A program made the translations under genes and the position numbers. The notes beneath the pieces were generated by a model. It was not told where the DNA came from. It did not search any database and was given only the letters and a program-made list of their open reading frames with translations. Below, piece by piece: positions 1 through 10,400 of a stretch of DNA of 64,000 bases (positions are counted from its first letter, which is position 1; each line of letters opens with the position of its first letter). This DNA comes from Nageia nagi (lineage: Eukaryota > Pinophyta): the NCBI GenBank assembly GCA_050084985.1, contig JBITNC010000001.1, forward strand, positions 29,760,001 to 29,824,000. Direction: 5' to 3'.

Positions 1-330
1 TGAAAAATATCAAAAAAAAAGGGAGGAAGGTGCAATTTTTTTTACATATTTTATTGTTGAAATAAAGTGGAGGACTTTATTTACAAGTTTTTTGAAATAT
101 TTAAATAATTTCTAGAGGCAACTTTTTAAAATTTTAAAGCAAATATAGAGATATTATTGTTATTGTTGAAAAAAAAAGAGGAGAAAGGTATTTAACAAGA
201 AAAAGGAAGATTTACCTTCACTTTATTTACCATGTTTTTCAATTTTTTACAAAATTAGTATTAAATTGAAAATATTGTAAAGTTTACAAAGTTTACAAAA
301 CAAAATTAATTTTTGAAAAAAAAAATATTG
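1..330. other. AT-rich stretch without a gene
   Basis: A and T runs, with GA-rich patches such as the one near 20-30. I see no coding bias, repeat unit or RNA gene here. Confidence 0.5.
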
Positions 331-500
331 AGGGCCACGTGGAGGGCCACGTTGGTTGAGCGGTGGTCTTCCTCCTCCCTGCAGCCTGCTCCCTTACCAG
401 CGACACTAGCTCTTCCTCCTCTGCAGGCGTAGGCGATGGTCTTCCCCTCGCACTCTGAGCGACGGAGCTTCTCCTTCCTCCCCATAGCGCGATCTTGGAC
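331..500. other. GC-rich, CTCC-rich patch
   Basis: Base composition changes sharply from the AT-rich left flank. It contains CCACGTGG (about 336-343, a G-box core) and many CTCC or CTTCC words. Similar C-rich patches recur at 956-1105 and about 1310-1360, always touching PPR relics. Open frames across it are on the minus strand and resemble no family I know. I read it as non-coding or as inserted low-complexity DNA. Confidence 0.4.
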
Positions 501-549
501 TGCAATGTTCGTAGGAGATGCATAAAATGGATACGTTGAAAGGTTGCAA

Positions 550-955
550 AAGAGGCACATGAATTGCTTGACAAGATGCACGATGCAGACACCGTTACGT
601 GGACTGAAATGATCGTAGGATCCCACGTTTGGCGTACACCCATGAAGTTTTTGACTATATGAATAAACGAGACATCTTCTCGTGGAAGTTAATCTTAGGC
701 TACCAAATACATGGCTTTCCTCGACAGGCAATGACACTATTTCGCCAAATGTAAACACCAACAGTAGTCCAACCAGATCATTTCACCTTTTTTTTCCATC
801 ATCGAAGCATGCGCAAAATTGGGAGATTTGGAATAGGGTTTATACATACACGATAGACTCTTTAAAACTAGATTTCTATCACATGTTGTAGTTGTGAATG
901 CCATGGTAGACATGCATGCAAAACTTGGAAGCGTAGGGAAGTCACATGAAGATCG
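550..955 (+). pseudogene. PPR protein pseudogene, first fragment
   Basis: Read on the plus strand in shifting frames, the DNA gives pentatricopeptide-repeat units: AHELLDKM..DADTVTWTEMI near 559-625, then HEVFDYMNKRDIFSWKLIL and GFPRQAMTLFRQM near 640-750, then ACAKLGDLE and VVVVNAMVDMHAKLGSVGKS near 808-945. These are the PLS-type repeat phrases of plant organelle RNA-binding proteins, where each helical pair recognises one RNA base. A stop follows FRQM, one more lies in the unit after ACAKLGDLE, and the frame changes between units, so it cannot be expressed as a protein. No start, transit peptide or E/DYW tail is visible. The match to PPR is secure; the parent gene cannot be named. Confidence 0.85.
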
Positions 956-1105
956 CATGATGGCGTCCTCCCTCGCCAGTCATGACCTGGTCTCCCTCGC
1001 GTGCACCGACTCCCTCCTCCCTCGCCAGCAACCTCACCTCCCTATGCCTACTCCTCCCTCGCACGCAGCAGCCTCCTCCCAACCTGTGCTCTCTCCTACA
1101 TAGTT
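956..1105. other. C-rich patch interrupting the PPR pseudogene
   Basis: About 150 bp dominated by CTCCCTCGC and CTCCTCCC words. It lies between two pieces of recognisable PPR coding sequence, where the next repeat should continue. It resembles the C-rich patch at 331-500. It could be expanded low-complexity DNA or a small insertion. No terminal repeats or target duplication are obvious. Confidence 0.45.
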
Positions 1106-1330
1106 TCATGGAATTGTAGAGATGTGTAGAGAAGTGTAGAGAAGTCACGCAAGTTGTTTGACTACGTGATTCAGACACAGTTTCATGGAATGCAATGATC
1201 GCAGGATATGCACAAAATGGATTTCCTGAAAAGGCCAGAGAGATTTTTAAGCATATGCAATTGTCACACGTAAAGCCAAACTTTGTAACCTTTGCCACCA
1301 TTCTTCCAACCTCCTGCGCAAGCCTCTCTC
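1106..1330 (+). pseudogene. PPR protein pseudogene, second fragment
   Basis: Continues the PPR relic after the C-rich patch. From 1174 one frame reads DTVSWNAMIAGYAQNGFPEK followed by AREIFKHMQLSHVKPNFVTF and ATILPTSCASL, a nearly perfect PLS-class unit with the SWNAMIAGYAQNG and KPN-TF landmarks. Upstream, LFDYV near 1155-1167 is in another frame, so a frameshift separates it from the good unit. After ASL at about 1325 the sequence turns C-rich and the match ends. Probably the same ancestral gene as 550-955. It is better preserved than the PPR relics at 17.6-20.7 kb. Confidence 0.85.
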
Positions 1331-2090
1331 CCTCCTCATCTCAGTACTCCTCCTCATACTCGCTTGAAAAAATGACTACAAAAGGAACAAAAATTGATAA
1401 ACCATCTACTCTTCTAAGCATGGTCACCATCACCTCCATAGGTTGTCCTATAGTACCTCCATAAAGGTCTTCCTCCTTCCCACGGTCAAGGTTGATGGCT
1501 TCCAACTCTTTGCAAAGTCTTCCTTGTCACTTAAATGCACTTAATTCTTGTTGACAACTTGCAAAATAATGCTCTCCCAAAAGGCAACATATACTCCTTC
1601 TTGGTAAGGGAAGGGTTGCCATCACTACTTTACCTATATGCATTTATTTTTTTGACTTGAAGTATTTTAGAGTGCTTGAAGTAAAAGAAGCATTAAAGTG
1701 CATTAAAAATAGGGGTATGGGTCTCCTATTACAACTTGCACACATATACTTCTTAGGCATTTAATTTTTTTTACTTACTTGCTTACAAGTCAAATTGCTC
1801 CCATTAAATGCACTTAGGAGTACTTAGAATATTTCTAATATTTTACTCAAAATTGCATGTTTAAAATTACTAAAAGTGCACATGCAATTTTTTAATGCTA
1901 ACCTCTTAGCATTTTTGTAAGCATAGTAATTTAGCCTAAGCATGCTATTTTTTTAAGTAAGTAAGGAAAAAGTTTTACTTAAAATGCATACTTATAAGAC
2001 AAGTCTTAGCATACAATTTTTTAGGGATAAAACTTTAAGTGAAAAGGGGGAATTGGTATAATTTTTACTTAAATTTTATCTAGATGCTAG
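1331..2090. other. intergenic, no gene recognised
   Basis: AT-rich DNA rich in TGCATT and CTTAGCAT words. Short open frames (for example 1331-1464) match nothing I recognise. Confidence 0.4.
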
Positions 2091-2275
2091 ACTTGTGATG
2101 CATAAACCTTATCTAGATATTGCATGCTAGACTTGTGATGCATAAACCTTATCTAGATATTGCATGCTAGACTTGTGATGCATGTCTCTTTATCTTGAAA
2201 ATGTGATGCATGTCTCTTATAAACCTTATCTAGATATTGCATGCTAGACTTATGATGCAAGTATTTTTATCTTGT
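2091..2275. repeat. 40-bp tandem repeat
   Basis: A 40-bp unit that includes ATCTAGATATTGCATGCTAG and ACTTGTGATGCATAAACCTT occurs in full at 2091-2130 and 2131-2170. It continues as diverged partial copies (ACTTGTGATGCATGTCTCTT, then AAACCTTATCTAGATATTGC) to about 2275. The two full copies look identical, so the array is young. Confidence 0.85.
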
Positions 2276-3150
2276 TTGAAGAATAAAACATGCTTAGGAC
2301 TTAAATTTTTAATGCATGATGCATGATTACTTAAATTTTTTTAAGTCATGGAACAATGCATGTTATGAATTAAATGCTAAGTAGGACTTAGTTCTTTTTT
2401 AATTCATTAAGTACTTGAGTATGTTGAGCAAAATATACAAAATGTAAAAGTCCTTTAGGGGTTAGTACAAAACCCATTGGACTTTTTTAGGTTTTTCAAA
2501 GCTCGTGTGGATGATGCAATTTTACTTTACTTTATATTTTTGCACAATTTGCTTATACTTGCAAAAATGCAAATATTGAAAAGTAACCCCTAAAATGAAC
2601 ACATCCGCACGTATTCTTCCACAACATGACTTGTTTGGGGAGCCACAAGGTGATGACAGGGTAGATTGGAGCCCTTTTAGTCCGAAGAACTGAGTGGTGG
2701 TAAGTCTGTCTTAATTACCCCTAAACCTCTGTTGGATTGGACATAACTCTATTAGGTGGACAGGCATGTGTGTAGTGATACCACATGTCCGCACATCCAT
2801 TCAGGGATTATCCTGATAACCTAGGAGGAAAATTGAAAACCTTAATCAAGATAATTAAAATGGTCGATCCAAGATACGTCGGATCCTTGGAAAATAGTTG
2901 GTACTTCTTCTTGTGAGAGTATATTACTGACCAAGGTGAACTGGTTGAGGACTGGTAGTACCTGGGATCCACCTTGCGGGCATCCAGGTGAAGGCCTAAT
3001 TCTACACAAGAAAACAACCCCAACATTATTCATCTACAAATCATGGTTATAAGTTTGCACATGTGGGACATGTTTACTTATGTTTGATTTGTATAGATGG
3101 AAACTTGTAAAATTTGCATTCTTATTGCATATTTATTTTTTATACAGACA
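2276..3150. other. leader region upstream of the copia gag; no LTR or PBS found
   Basis: This stretch should hold the 5' LTR and primer-binding site of the copia element that starts at 3151. I find neither a copy of the 8025-8528 LTR nor a TGGTATCAGAGC-type PBS. An imperfect hairpin lies near 2760-2795 (GGACA..CATGTG against CACATGTCC). The 5' end of the element has been replaced, deleted or is too diverged to see. Confidence 0.5.
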
Positions 3151-6100
3151 ATGGTTGAAACCTTCATACCCAAGCACATACTCAACGGTTCCAACTACGG
3201 CATATGGGAACCTCGTATGAGAGCTGAGTTATAGGCAAGGAAGCTATGGCAGATAGTAAATGAAGATCTAGTTGCTCCTACAGATGAGAAGGCCCTTGAA
3301 ATTTACAACTGAAAGAATGAGTTAGCAACCTCAATGATCTATCGTGCAGTTTCAGATGACATCCTTCTCATGATTTTTCCTCGACATCAGCAAAAGAAGC
3401 TTGGGACAGACTAAAGAAAATTTACCTTGGATCCAAATTTTCAAGAAGGTTCACCATTCTACAAAAGTTGTTGCAGTATCATCAAGGAGAAGATGAAAGT
3501 GCCTCAATCTACTTGAACAAAATCATTGACCTCAAGACACAACTGGTTGGCTGTGGGTGCAATTGGATCAATGATGAGTTCATGGTCTTCATTATTCTTC
3601 AAAGCCTCTCTACAAAGTTCAGTAACTTTGTCATAGTTATGGAGACTAGGCTCGATGATGAAGAAGATGTTATCTCCCTTGACAATCTTTCTAGACTCCT
3701 TCTGAAGCATGAGGAAACTTTGAACAAGAAAATGTTGAACATTTCTCCAAAGGATAATAGCATTGCTCTAGGAGCAACCAAAACTCCTTTCAAGAAGACG
3801 TTCAAACATTATAAATTCAAAGACAACAAATCCTCATCTACCATCAGGAAGCATAGCAACTTCAAGCAAAGGAATGACAAAGCTGGATCAAGGAAACCAA
3901 CACCACAGGAAAAGTTTGATGGGAATTGTAACTTTTGTGGCATCTTTGGGCACAAAGAGTATGATTTTCGCAAAAAGAAATTTGCTCAAAAAGGAAAGGG
4001 AAATGCAAATGTGAGAAATTTCAATAATAAAAAGAAGAACAAGCATGCTGCTTCTGTTGCCTACTACTCAATGACTCAAACTATTTCAAATGATTGGATT
4101 ATTGATTCAGGATGCACTAATCACATGTGTTATGAAAAGGATAAGTTTGAAAATTTTCATAAGTACAACAAGGATACAGTTGTGATAGGTGATAATACAG
4201 TCCTTGATGTTCAAGAAATAGGGAATGTGAAGATTCATGGAAAGGCACTTGATAATGTCTTTTATGTGCCTAAGCTAAGGATGAATCTTATCTCTGTAAT
4301 TCAGATTACAAGGATAGGATGCTCATTTGAGTTTACCTCACACTCCTGGTGTGTTAAGAAAGGACTTACCACTTTGATGAAAGGATCAGTAAAGAATGAC
4401 CTCTATATTGTGGATCAAGTACCTTCAAAGATTTATCTTGCTACAAATGTGTGTTCAAAAGTTAATCTTTGGCATCAACGATTAGGGCACCTTAACCACA
4501 AGAGTATTCAAGATATGAAAAATCAAAAAACTTATGGAAGGTTTACCTAATATTTCACCCACAATTGGTCTTTGTGAAAGGTGCATTCTTGGAAAGATGA
4601 ATAGGCAAAAGTTTGAAAAGGATAAGGCAACTAGGGCTACTCGTCCTCTTCAGCTTGTGCATTCAGATTTGATGGGTCCATTTCAGACTAAGTCTCTAGG
4701 GGGAGCTTCTTATGTTCTTACCTTCATTGATGACTTTAGTAGGATGACATTTGGTTATCTACTTGAGCACAAGGATCAAACTTTTGATTGATTTAAAGAC
4801 TTCAAGGTACTTGTTGAAAATCAAACTAATTTTAAGATCAAAATGCTAAGATCTAACAATGGGGGTGAATATAATAGCAATGAGTTTAATGATTATTATG
4901 TTAAACATGGGATCAAGCGACAATTCATAATACCTTACACCCCTCAGCAAAATGGAGTTGCTGAAAGAAAGAATCGCACCATTATGGAAATGGCAAGATG
5001 CATGTTGGGTAACCTTTCTAGTTTCTTATGGGGAGAAGCTATTCACACCCTTAATAGGTGTCCTACTAAAGCAGTTGAAGGAAAAACTCCATATGAAGTA
5101 TGGATAGGAAAGAAACCTAACATTTCACATTTCAGGGTCTTTGGATGTGATGCATTTGCCTTCATTACCTCAGAGAAAACAAAGAAGCTAGACAAAAGAT
5201 CAGAAAAATGCATCTTTGTGGGTATGATAATCAGCATAGAGGTTACAGGCTCTACTCCTCATCCCATAAAATAGTCTTTGTTTCTAGGGATGTTAAGTTC
5301 AATGAACTTCCTGAGGATACGACTTCTCATGCTAAGGTGTCTGATTCAGAAGATTCTATGCCTGCACCTAACTAGTTGGATGATCATGTAGGAAAGTCAC
5401 CACAAGAGCAAAATTCTCTAGCTCAGAGAATTACTAGAAGTATGACCTTGAATAAATCCTTATTTGCCAAAGTTGATAATATGAATGAGCCATCAACATT
5501 CAAAGAAGCTTCCAAGCAAGAGTGTTGGATGGAAGCTATGAAAGTTGAGTATGAGGCACTCATGAAAAATGAAACTTGGGATTTGGTTCCTTATCCCAAT
5601 GAGAAAAATGTGATTGGAAATAAATGGATTTACAAGGTCAAGTATAATTTTGATGGAGAAGTTGAAAAATAAAAGCAAGGTTAGTGGCCAAAGGATTCGC
5701 TCAGAAATATGGTATTGATTATGAGGAAACCTTTGCTCCTGTGGCCAAAATGCCTACTGTTAGGATAATCCTTGCTCTTTCTACAGCTCAGGGATGGAAA
5801 GTTTTCCAACTTGATGTCAAGAGTGTATTTCTCAATGGTGACTTGGATGTAGAAATCTACATGAATCAACCAGAAGGATTTATTCCAGAAGGAAAAGAGT
5901 CTCTTGTGTGCAAACTAAAGAAGTCTTTGTATGGACTTAAACAAGCACCTAGAGCATGGTACAAGAAAATTTCAGGATTCTTTATAGATATTGATTTTTC
6001 CAAGTGCTTCTCTGACTTAGATCTCTATGTACTCAAATCAAGGAAAAGACGTGGTCTTAATTCTCCTTTATGTGGATGATCTTCTCATAACAGGCAACAA

Positions 6101-7034
6101 TATTGAAATCATCCAAGAGTGCATATCCAAACTAAAGGCAACATTTGAAATGACTGATCTAGGTCTATTGCATTACTATCTTGGAATGCAAGTATACCAA
6201 CACAAAGATTGTACTTATCTTAGTCAATCTAAGTATATATCAGACATCTTGCAAAAGTTTGGAATGGAGGAGTGTAGATATGCTGCAATAACTATTTCTC
6301 CTGGAATCGTTGTATCACTGAGCTCAGATTCTCAGTTGGTCGATGCTACAGCTTATAGGTAATTGATCGGTAGTCTTCTGTATCTGACTATCTCTCATCC
6401 TGATATTGCCTTTGCAGTGAATCTGATGGCACGATTCATGCAAAAACCATATGTTGAACACCTCAATGTTGTGAAGCAAATCTTGAGGTATGTGGTAGGG
6501 ATAAAGGATCTTGCTCTTAAGTATTCCAAAGTGCCCTCAATTGTTCTCTCAGGGTTCTCAGATTCTAATTATGGGGGAGATAGAGATGATAGAAAATCAA
6601 CCTTTGCATATGTGTTCAGCATTGGTTCAGGTGCTATCTCTTGGGCTTCTAAGAAGCAACCTACTGTGACTCTTTCTACCATCAAAGCTGAATATCGAGC
6701 CATGTCTGTTGCCACCCAAGAAGCTATTTGGCTAAGACATCTTCTGAATGAAATTGGGTATAAGCAAAATGGCCCATCTCTTATTTCTTCAGACAATCAA
6801 TCGGCTATCTCTTTGGCTAAGAATCCTGTGTTCCATCAGAGAACCAAACATGTGGAAATCCAATCCCATTTTATTAGGGAGAAGGTTCTAGATGACATCA
6901 TACACTTGGAGTATTGTCCATCTACTAAAAACTCTGTTGATCTATTCACCAAGCCCCTTCCTGAAGCTCAATTCAGCAAGCTTAGGGATTCTCTCGGGTT
7001 GCTGAAGTTGCCCTCAAGGGGGAGTGAAGTTTGA
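3151..7034 (+). pseudogene. Ty1/copia gag-pol polyprotein, decayed (copia-1)
   Basis: One polyprotein broken by about five frameshifts (near 3370, 4530, 5225, 5670, 6040) and five in-frame stops (3232, 3310, 4789, 5373, 6360). Order: Gag opening LNGSNYGIWEPRMRAEL (3178); a zinc knuckle CNFCGIFGHKEYDF (about 3932) whose last Cys has become Phe; protease WIIDSGCTNHM (4096); GAG-pre-integrase LWHQRLGHLNHKS (4468); integrase with HSDLMGPF and NGVAERKNRT, but the second catalytic Asp is Asn (LRSNNGGEY, 4846); RT with QAPRAWY and an intact YVDDLL (about 6069); RNase H with SWASKKQPT and DNQSAIS. It ends at LPSRGSEV. The family normally copies its RNA into DNA inside cytoplasmic particles; this copy cannot do so. 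Confidence 0.95.
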
Positions 7035-7090
7035 ACCTTTGTTAATGATGACAACTTCACCTCTAAGAGGCTCTTTTGTTGTTGTATAGC

Positions 7091-7568
7091 ATGTGTTGAT
7101 TATGATATACCTCCGTGGTAAGTTTGCTTTGCGTGACAAACTTGTTGTACATTTTTATACCTCCGTGGTAAGTTTGCTCTGTGTGACAAACTTGTTGTAC
7201 ATTTTATACCTCCGTGGTGAGTTTGCTCTACGTGAGAAACTCATTGTATAATTTTTGAGTATATAATTAATATACCTCCATGGTAAGTTCGCTCTGCATG
7301 ATGAACTTGTTGTACATTCTATACCTCTGTGGTGAGTTTGCTCTGTGTGAGAAACTCATTGTACAATTTTGATGCTCTATACCTCTGTGGTGAGTTTGCT
7401 CTGCATGAGAAACTCGTTGTACAATATTTGAGCATATAATTAATATACCTCTGTGGTAAGTTCACTCTACGTGACAAACTTGTTGTACATTCTATACCTC
7501 CGTGGTGAGTTTGCTCTGCGTGAGAAACTCATTGTACAATTTTTATGCTCTATTAATAATCAACACAT
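7091..7568. repeat. inverted repeats bounding the hairpin array
   Basis: ATGTGTTGATTAT at 7091-7103 has an exact reverse complement, ATAATCAACACAT, at 7556-7568. The match extends outward with small gaps (TTGTATAGC at 7082-7090 against GTCTATATACAA at 7569-7580). The arms enclose the whole array of eight small hairpins, so the region could fold as one long branched structure or be a foldback-type mobile unit. No target duplication is visible. Confidence 0.8.
7108..7550 (+). repeat. array of eight covarying hairpin repeats in the copia 3' noncoding region
   Basis: Eight units starting TACCTC(C/T) lie at about 7108, 7158, 7207, 7272, 7322, 7380, 7445 and 7495. Each has a six-base arm, exactly 12 bases, then its reverse complement. 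Arms are AAGTTT/AAACTT (7120-7125 with 7138-7143; 7170-7175 with 7188-7193), GAGTTT/AAACTC (7219, 7334, 7392, 7507 sets), AAGTTC/GAACTT (7285-7290 with 7303-7308) and one mismatched AAGTTC/AAACTT (7458-7463 with 7476-7481). The flanks GTGGT and (G/A)TTGT can extend the stem by G-U pairs. A higher-order period of 173 bp relates units 3-5 to 6-8. The array lies between the gag-pol stop and the PPT. Confidence 0.92.
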
Positions 7569-8015
7569 GTCTATATACAATAGGTGACTATGAGTGATGG
7601 CTTGGCATCTCTGTGATGACTTATAGTGCACCATTAATCAGTTATTTATAAGATAGCATTATTTGATTCTCTTATTTGAATATATGATGCATCTAACTGA
7701 TTTTGTTCATGAGTTGCTTGTAGCATGCAGGATCTTCTTCAGAAATGCAGGTTACTCACCTTGTGAAAGCAAGCTCATGGAGACTCACATGTCAGCTTAA
7801 AGTTGATCGACTACTATGTACAGTGAAACCAATTGTGGTTAATGATTGTATTGTAAACCATTTTGTCAAATGGTAATGTAGTGAGTCTCATACTAGTTCT
7901 CAAAAAAAGATTCTCAAATATGTAAATGTTCTCATCTCCACTTGTATCTCTATGGAGGAGAACTCTCTCTTACTCTCTCTCTTCTTTCTTCTACGCTCTA
8001 TCCCAATATTGCATT
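7569..8015 (+). other. rest of the copia-1 3' noncoding region
   Basis: Noncoding DNA between the hairpin array and the PPT, ending in a pyrimidine-rich stretch (CTCTCTCTTACTCTCTCTC, about 7963-7984). No open frame or repeat unit is seen. A noncoding tail of nearly 1 kb between RNase H and the 3' LTR is long for a copia element. Confidence 0.6.
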
Positions 8016-8024
8016 AAGGGGGGG
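8016..8024 (+). promoter_or_regulatory. polypurine tract of copia-1
   Basis: AAGGGGGGG directly abuts a TGTTAG LTR start at 8025, the usual layout for the plus-strand DNA primer. A second purine run, AAGGGGGAG at 7014-7024, follows the end of gag-pol and could be a decoy or an older PPT. Confidence 0.8.
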
Positions 8025-8528
8025 TGTTAGAATTTGTAATGAAATATTGTGAATATCTAAACTCCTTGTAAGTTCAATTAATCACTTAAAGGATATGTAG
8101 ATACCTTAAGGGATTAATTGAATTCTTTATTATGTGTGGACTTTGACCTAACCATGGGGTTAGTTGGTAGGTTAAAGTTAGGTCACACATTTATTGTAAC
8201 CCTAACCTAACCCTTGGGTTAAAGGGAGGTTAGGGAGGTGCTCTCAAGCTATAAATAGAGGGCCTCTCCTCTTGTAAACACATCTAAGTTTTGGAGTAAG
8301 ATTACTCTACTAGGTTGTGTAGGAGAGAGAAAGAGAATAGTTGTAAGAGAGGCATAGATTGAGAATAGAGAACTAGTTGTGGATGTACTCCCAAGGAGGG
8401 AGGAACCACATTATATTGGTGTCATATTGTGTGAATGTGTTAGTAGCTTGTAGATGTTGCATGTTGAATGTGATTGAGCTTTCTATAGTCTTGGACCTTT
8501 GGGAATTAGATCTAGGCTAATTCCATCA
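8025..8528 (+). repeat. 3' LTR of copia-1
   Basis: Begins TGTTAGAATTTG right after the PPT and ends TTCCATCA where homology to family B starts, giving a TG..CA element of 504 bp. It holds a TATA box (TATAAATA, 8250-8257) about 225 bp in, so U3 is roughly 8025-8280. U3 carries a cluster of AC elements (listed separately). The transcript would start near 8280 and run rightward. No second copy of this LTR exists in the window, so the element is either 5'-truncated or this LTR belongs to a different insertion placed by chance after the PPT; the first is more likely. Confidence 0.8.
8146..8211. promoter_or_regulatory. cluster of AC elements (R2R3-MYB type sites) in the copia-1 LTR
   Basis: ACCTAAC (AC-III) occurs at 8146-8152 and 8205-8211 and, on the other strand, at 8177-8183. 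ACCTACC (AC-I) occurs on the other strand at 8166-8172. All four lie within 66 bp and 40-105 bp upstream of the TATA box. AC elements are known sites for the R2R3-MYB regulators of phenylpropanoid and secondary-wall genes. Their use in this LTR is inferred from position only. Confidence 0.6.
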
Positions 8529-9196
8529 ATATTTACCTATGGAGACCACTCAACCAACAAAATATTTTTTTTAGTGCACCATATACAAGCATCACACTCA
8601 TCATGAAAATAGAATATCATAATAAAAAATTATGATATGCAACTATATGATCTAAGAAGATCCTTATGAGCTATTAGCGATTTAATGCCAATCATTACCT
8701 CGCTCTTACCAATTTATTACTGTAACCACTCATCTTGATTCCTCGAGATCTCCCTCCTGATTCTCTTGTTAAGTCAACCTGTTACATATGTCAAATAAAA
8801 TCTCAGAGCTAACATTAATTTTTCATAACTATAGCATATACTCATATTTAATTAATCATCTCATGTTCCCATTCACATTCAAATTTCTTGAAGGTAATGA
8901 AATTGAGTGGGTCATTATAAAATTTCAAAAAGCATTCAAAATTGAAGGTGTAATAGGGTTGTTACAACAATCTAATCATTGGGATCTGCAAGTTCATAAA
9001 AATAATAATAAAATAACTCATCCTACGCTTGAGAGAAAAACATTCCACTTTGGGGCTTACAATATGGATCCAATGGACCATTACTATTCTATCCCAAGTT
9101 ACTATAAATGCAATGAGGAAAATAAGATAAATTATTTACAAAAGGGATTTCAACGATCCCAAATTACTTCAATTTTGATCAAAAGGGGATGTTACA
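8529..9196 (-). repeat. 3' LTR of Ty3-type element B1
   Basis: Matches 21964-22630 over its whole length. The right end GGATGTTACA reads TGTAACATCC on the minus strand, a classic LTR start. The left end is TGGAGACCACTCAACC at 8540, though 8 shared bases (ATATTTAC) lie outside it, so the exact end is uncertain and the copia-1 LTR may have cut it. The orientation is minus because the linked gag-protease reads minus. Open frames across it (for example 8788-9237) are not real genes. Confidence 0.75.
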
Positions 9197-10400
9197 AAGC
9201 CTCACCTCTCAAATTGCTTGACCCCAAGCAATTATGAAATATGAAGAGACTTTATCTTCCAACCCTCCTTTGGTTCAAATGCATGTATCAGCTAGAATGT
9301 AACTTCAATATGACCAATCAATATATGAATCAAATCAGCAAATGAACTCCTCATCCATGTAATAGAACTTAGAATGAAATCAACTCCTTTTATGGAAGTA
9401 TTTTCAACCCTTTTGGTGTAGAAAAGAGCACTAAACAAATTTGAAACTTCAAGGTTGTGAACAACCTCTTTTCTAAGAAGATTTTTAGTTATATTGATTG
9501 AGGGAAAAATGCATAATAGTTCTAAAATGTAGTGAACTTAGCCCCAAAGAAACTCAAGTATGAGCCATTATTCATCATCTACCTACAAATCATGGTTATT
9601 TGTAGCCTCAAACTGATACAAAATATCATAATTTTCTCCCTCAAAGCTATCTCTCATGATATAAATTTTGTTCCTACATATTTCATTTAAAAATTCTAAT
9701 ATTATAATGGAATATCTCTCATCAATATCATTCCACATTTAACAAAAAAATAGAGGGGTATGTAACATAACCTTGATCAATTACAAAATTTTTAAGATGA
9801 TGTAACACTTTGTCTCCCAAAATAGAGAACTTTCAGGAATAGTGTGGTCATAAAGATTAGTAGTTATACCCCTTCCATTCATGATATTTTATCTAGGAAC
9901 ACATAACTCAAATGGTGACATAATTTCAAAGATTAAATGTCCATAAAAATTAGCAAAGATTCAATTTTGATTTCTAGCATCAAGGTTGCAAATGAATTCT
10001 TTATGAGTTAATATGATGCCTTATTTTGGGTTGTATTAACAAATTATTCAAGTCTTCTAAGGGAAGGTGATTTTTCTTACAAAAATATAAACATAAATAA
10101 AGGTGTGTAAAAACAAGTGGGGTTCTTGCCCCATATAAAGTGCCAAGCCTTCCTTGTACCTAATGTTCCACCTCCTTGATGTATTGGCTCTTCTTTTTCT
10201 AAACTCTTCTCTTTGCTTTGCAAAATCACTTCCATTCTCTTATTAGTCATTTGAGGATAATCATCTTTGATTCCATGTAAGGTATGAAATTTACCATTAA
10301 CCTAAAAACTCATGGTTAAATTTTTGTAATTGGTGTAAACATCATCCAACTCAAACAATCATTATACTCTCGAAATCATATGAGTATGGTCATTAAGAGA
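9197..10400 (-). other. 3' noncoding part of element B1
   Basis: Lies between the protease remnant and the 3' LTR and is shared with B2 (22631-23640). Its LTR-proximal end reads, on minus, GAGAGGTGAGG before the LTR, a plausible PPT. I looked for RT, RNase H and integrase motifs on both strands and saw none; conceptual translations are broken every few residues. Confidence 0.6.

Noticed and set aside
293-761. Two overlapping minus-strand open frames as genes
   Set aside because: They run over the GC-rich patch and the antisense of the PPR relic; no domain, and composition explains the length.
3025-3052. Similarity of CTACAAATCATGGTTAT upstream of copia gag to B1 near 9580-9600
   Set aside because: Only about 17 bases match and the surroundings differ; chance or a tiny shared motif cannot be told apart.
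7014-7024. AAGGGGGAG as the true PPT, with the LTR starting at 7024
   Set aside because: No TG..CA element of plausible size starts there, while the PPT at 8016-8024 abuts a clear TGTTAG start with a TATA box downstream.
7108-7550. CRISPR-like array of palindromic repeats
   Set aside because: Spacers are short, related to each other and unequal, the repeats lie in a plant retroelement, and no cas genes are present.
8788-9237. 149-codon plus-strand open frame as a gene
   Set aside because: It lies inside the B1 LTR; the homologous B2 LTR carries no matching intact frame.
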